This document shows, one piece after another, positions 63,544 to 64,000 of a stretch of DNA of 64,000 nt. A program made the translations under genes and the position numbers. The notes below the pieces were generated by a model, which was given only the letters and a program-made list of their open reading frames with translations, was not told the DNA's origin and made no database searches. The stretch covers positions 17,410,241 through 17,474,240 of the forward strand of contig CM049318.1 of the NCBI GenBank assembly GCA_026874595.1. The letters run 5' to 3'. The stretch's first letter is position 1. Every line of letters starts with the position of its first letter. Source of the stretch: Sipunculus nudus (Eukaryota; Annelida; Sipuncula; Golfingiida; Sipunculidae).

Positions 63544-64000
63544 TCCCTTTGCGTAGACTTTGCGTATGCTTTGCTTATTCTTTGCTTACGGCGAAATCAT
63601 CACTGGAATGACACATTTTGTTAAAAAAAACGCTGATATTGATCATAGGGGAGCAGAAGGGTTACCTGGCTACACAACAGTTCCGCTTTGTGAACATTAA
63701 TATCAAAATAAAAGGCAAAATCGTTCAATCAAAATCACAAATGTATAATTCTGCTACTTTCAAAAAGTCATTAATTGATTTTTTGGACCCATCTTCCTAT
63801 TTTTACACAATTTACTTACATTGTTATAATATATCTGACATTATTAGACTCCCGCAAGGTCAATTAATACATAATATCTTCATAAAATGTTGCAAAAAAG
63901 CAGTAATTAAGACATTATCCCTTTGCTTACACTTTATTTATGTTTTGCTTATTCTTTGCTTACGGTGAAATCATCACTGGAATGAAACATTTTCCTTAAA

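Larger units (their letters stand above)
1..64000 (+). repeat. Tandem satellite array, ~375-bp monomer, about 171 copies
   Basis: The sequence repeats every 373-376 bases from first base to last. Landmarks that recur once per monomer, in fixed order, are GGCTACACAGCA, GTGAACATTAATATC, TTATTGATTTCTGGGACCC, CCCGCAAGGTCAATTAATAC, AAGCATTTATTAAGACATAA, the 11-bp subrepeat block and GGAATGACACATTTTCC. All copies point the same way. Neither edge of the array is in the window. No unique spacer, mobile element, RNA gene or non-repeat gene is visible. One monomer-length stretch is 34% G+C by hand count. Arrays of this kind with higher-order repeats are known from centromeric and other heterochromatin of animals and plants; that placement here is inference. 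The family itself is not one I recognise. Confidence 0.98.
61080..64000 (+). repeat. HOR-C copy 3, first part, cut by window end
   Basis: Marks: q5/n5 hybrid 61075, n6 61448, e 61823, f 62198, p1a 62573 (7-bp deletion), p1b 62941, p2/p3 hybrid 63316, p4 63690. The order follows copies 1 and 2 except that p2 and p3 are merged into one monomer. The window ends in the p4 linker, at the AAATACACG position. Offsets to copy 2 are 15,733 bp up to p1b. Confidence 0.92.

Noticed and set aside
1-64000. CRISPR array, because of regular repeats
   Set aside because: The whole 375-bp period is repeat, with no short direct repeats separated by unique spacers and no cas-like gene.
26942-64000. Telomeric or rDNA repeats
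   Set aside because: No TTAGGG, TTAGG or TTTAGGG runs and no rRNA-like conserved segments were seen.
1-64000. Transposon, retroviral or toxin-system genes hidden in the array
   Set aside because: Every stretch that I read aligns to the monomer, and no open frame exceeds 150 codons or shows a recognisable domain.

Overview
The whole window is one uninterrupted tandem satellite array. A monomer of about 375 bp (usual spacing 373-376 bp) is repeated head to tail about 171 times, always in the same orientation. I saw no unique sequence, no transposon insertion, no inversion and no recognisable gene. One monomer-length stretch counted by hand (38521-38895) is 34% G+C (127 of 375). The scale, the homogenisation and the higher-order repeats (HORs) point to a eukaryotic heterochromatic or centromeric/pericentromeric satellite. 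I do not recognise the family and cannot name the species.

Monomers fall into three broad subfamilies plus many sub-variants. Type I has GCTACTTTC in the middle and CATTGTTATAATAT later. Type II has CCTACTTAATAA, TTGCTTTAATATTTC and GGTGCC. Type III has AACTGTGGTAC or AACTGTGATAC followed by CCATTTAAAC, often with the head TTCTGATTAGTG. Each monomer also carries four 11-bp subrepeats of the form CTTTGCTTAYN.

Layout: (1) 1-8.3 kb, mixed-order monomers with partial repeats at offsets near 1.50, 4.56, 4.87 and 5.25 kb. (2) 8.3-21.8 kb, HOR-A: a 10-monomer unit of about 3,749 bp, with a 6-monomer version of 2,249 bp between two full copies and partial copies at both ends. (3) 21.8-26.9 kb, HOR-B: a 6-monomer unit of 2,244 bp in two copies. 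(4) 26.9-33.4 kb, a block related to the next array, containing a 7-monomer repeat of about 2.62 kb. (5) 33.4-57.6 kb, HOR-C: a 32-monomer unit of 11,987 bp in two tandem copies, with 9-monomer (3,365 bp) and 4-monomer (1,500 bp) HORs nested inside. (6) 57.6-61.1 kb, more divergent monomers with a 3-monomer repeat of about 1,124 bp. (7) 61.4-64.0 kb, the start of a third HOR-C copy.

Most monomers hold an open frame of about 75 codons on the + strand, but it normally starts at GTG or TTG. About thirty monomers have in-frame stops, and one- or two-base indels lengthen or shorten it at random. I treat these frames as by-products of repeat homogenisation, not genes. The main interest is the cascade of periods (11 bp, 375 bp, 1.1-3.7 kb, 12 kb) and the hybrid monomers that mark individual unequal exchanges.
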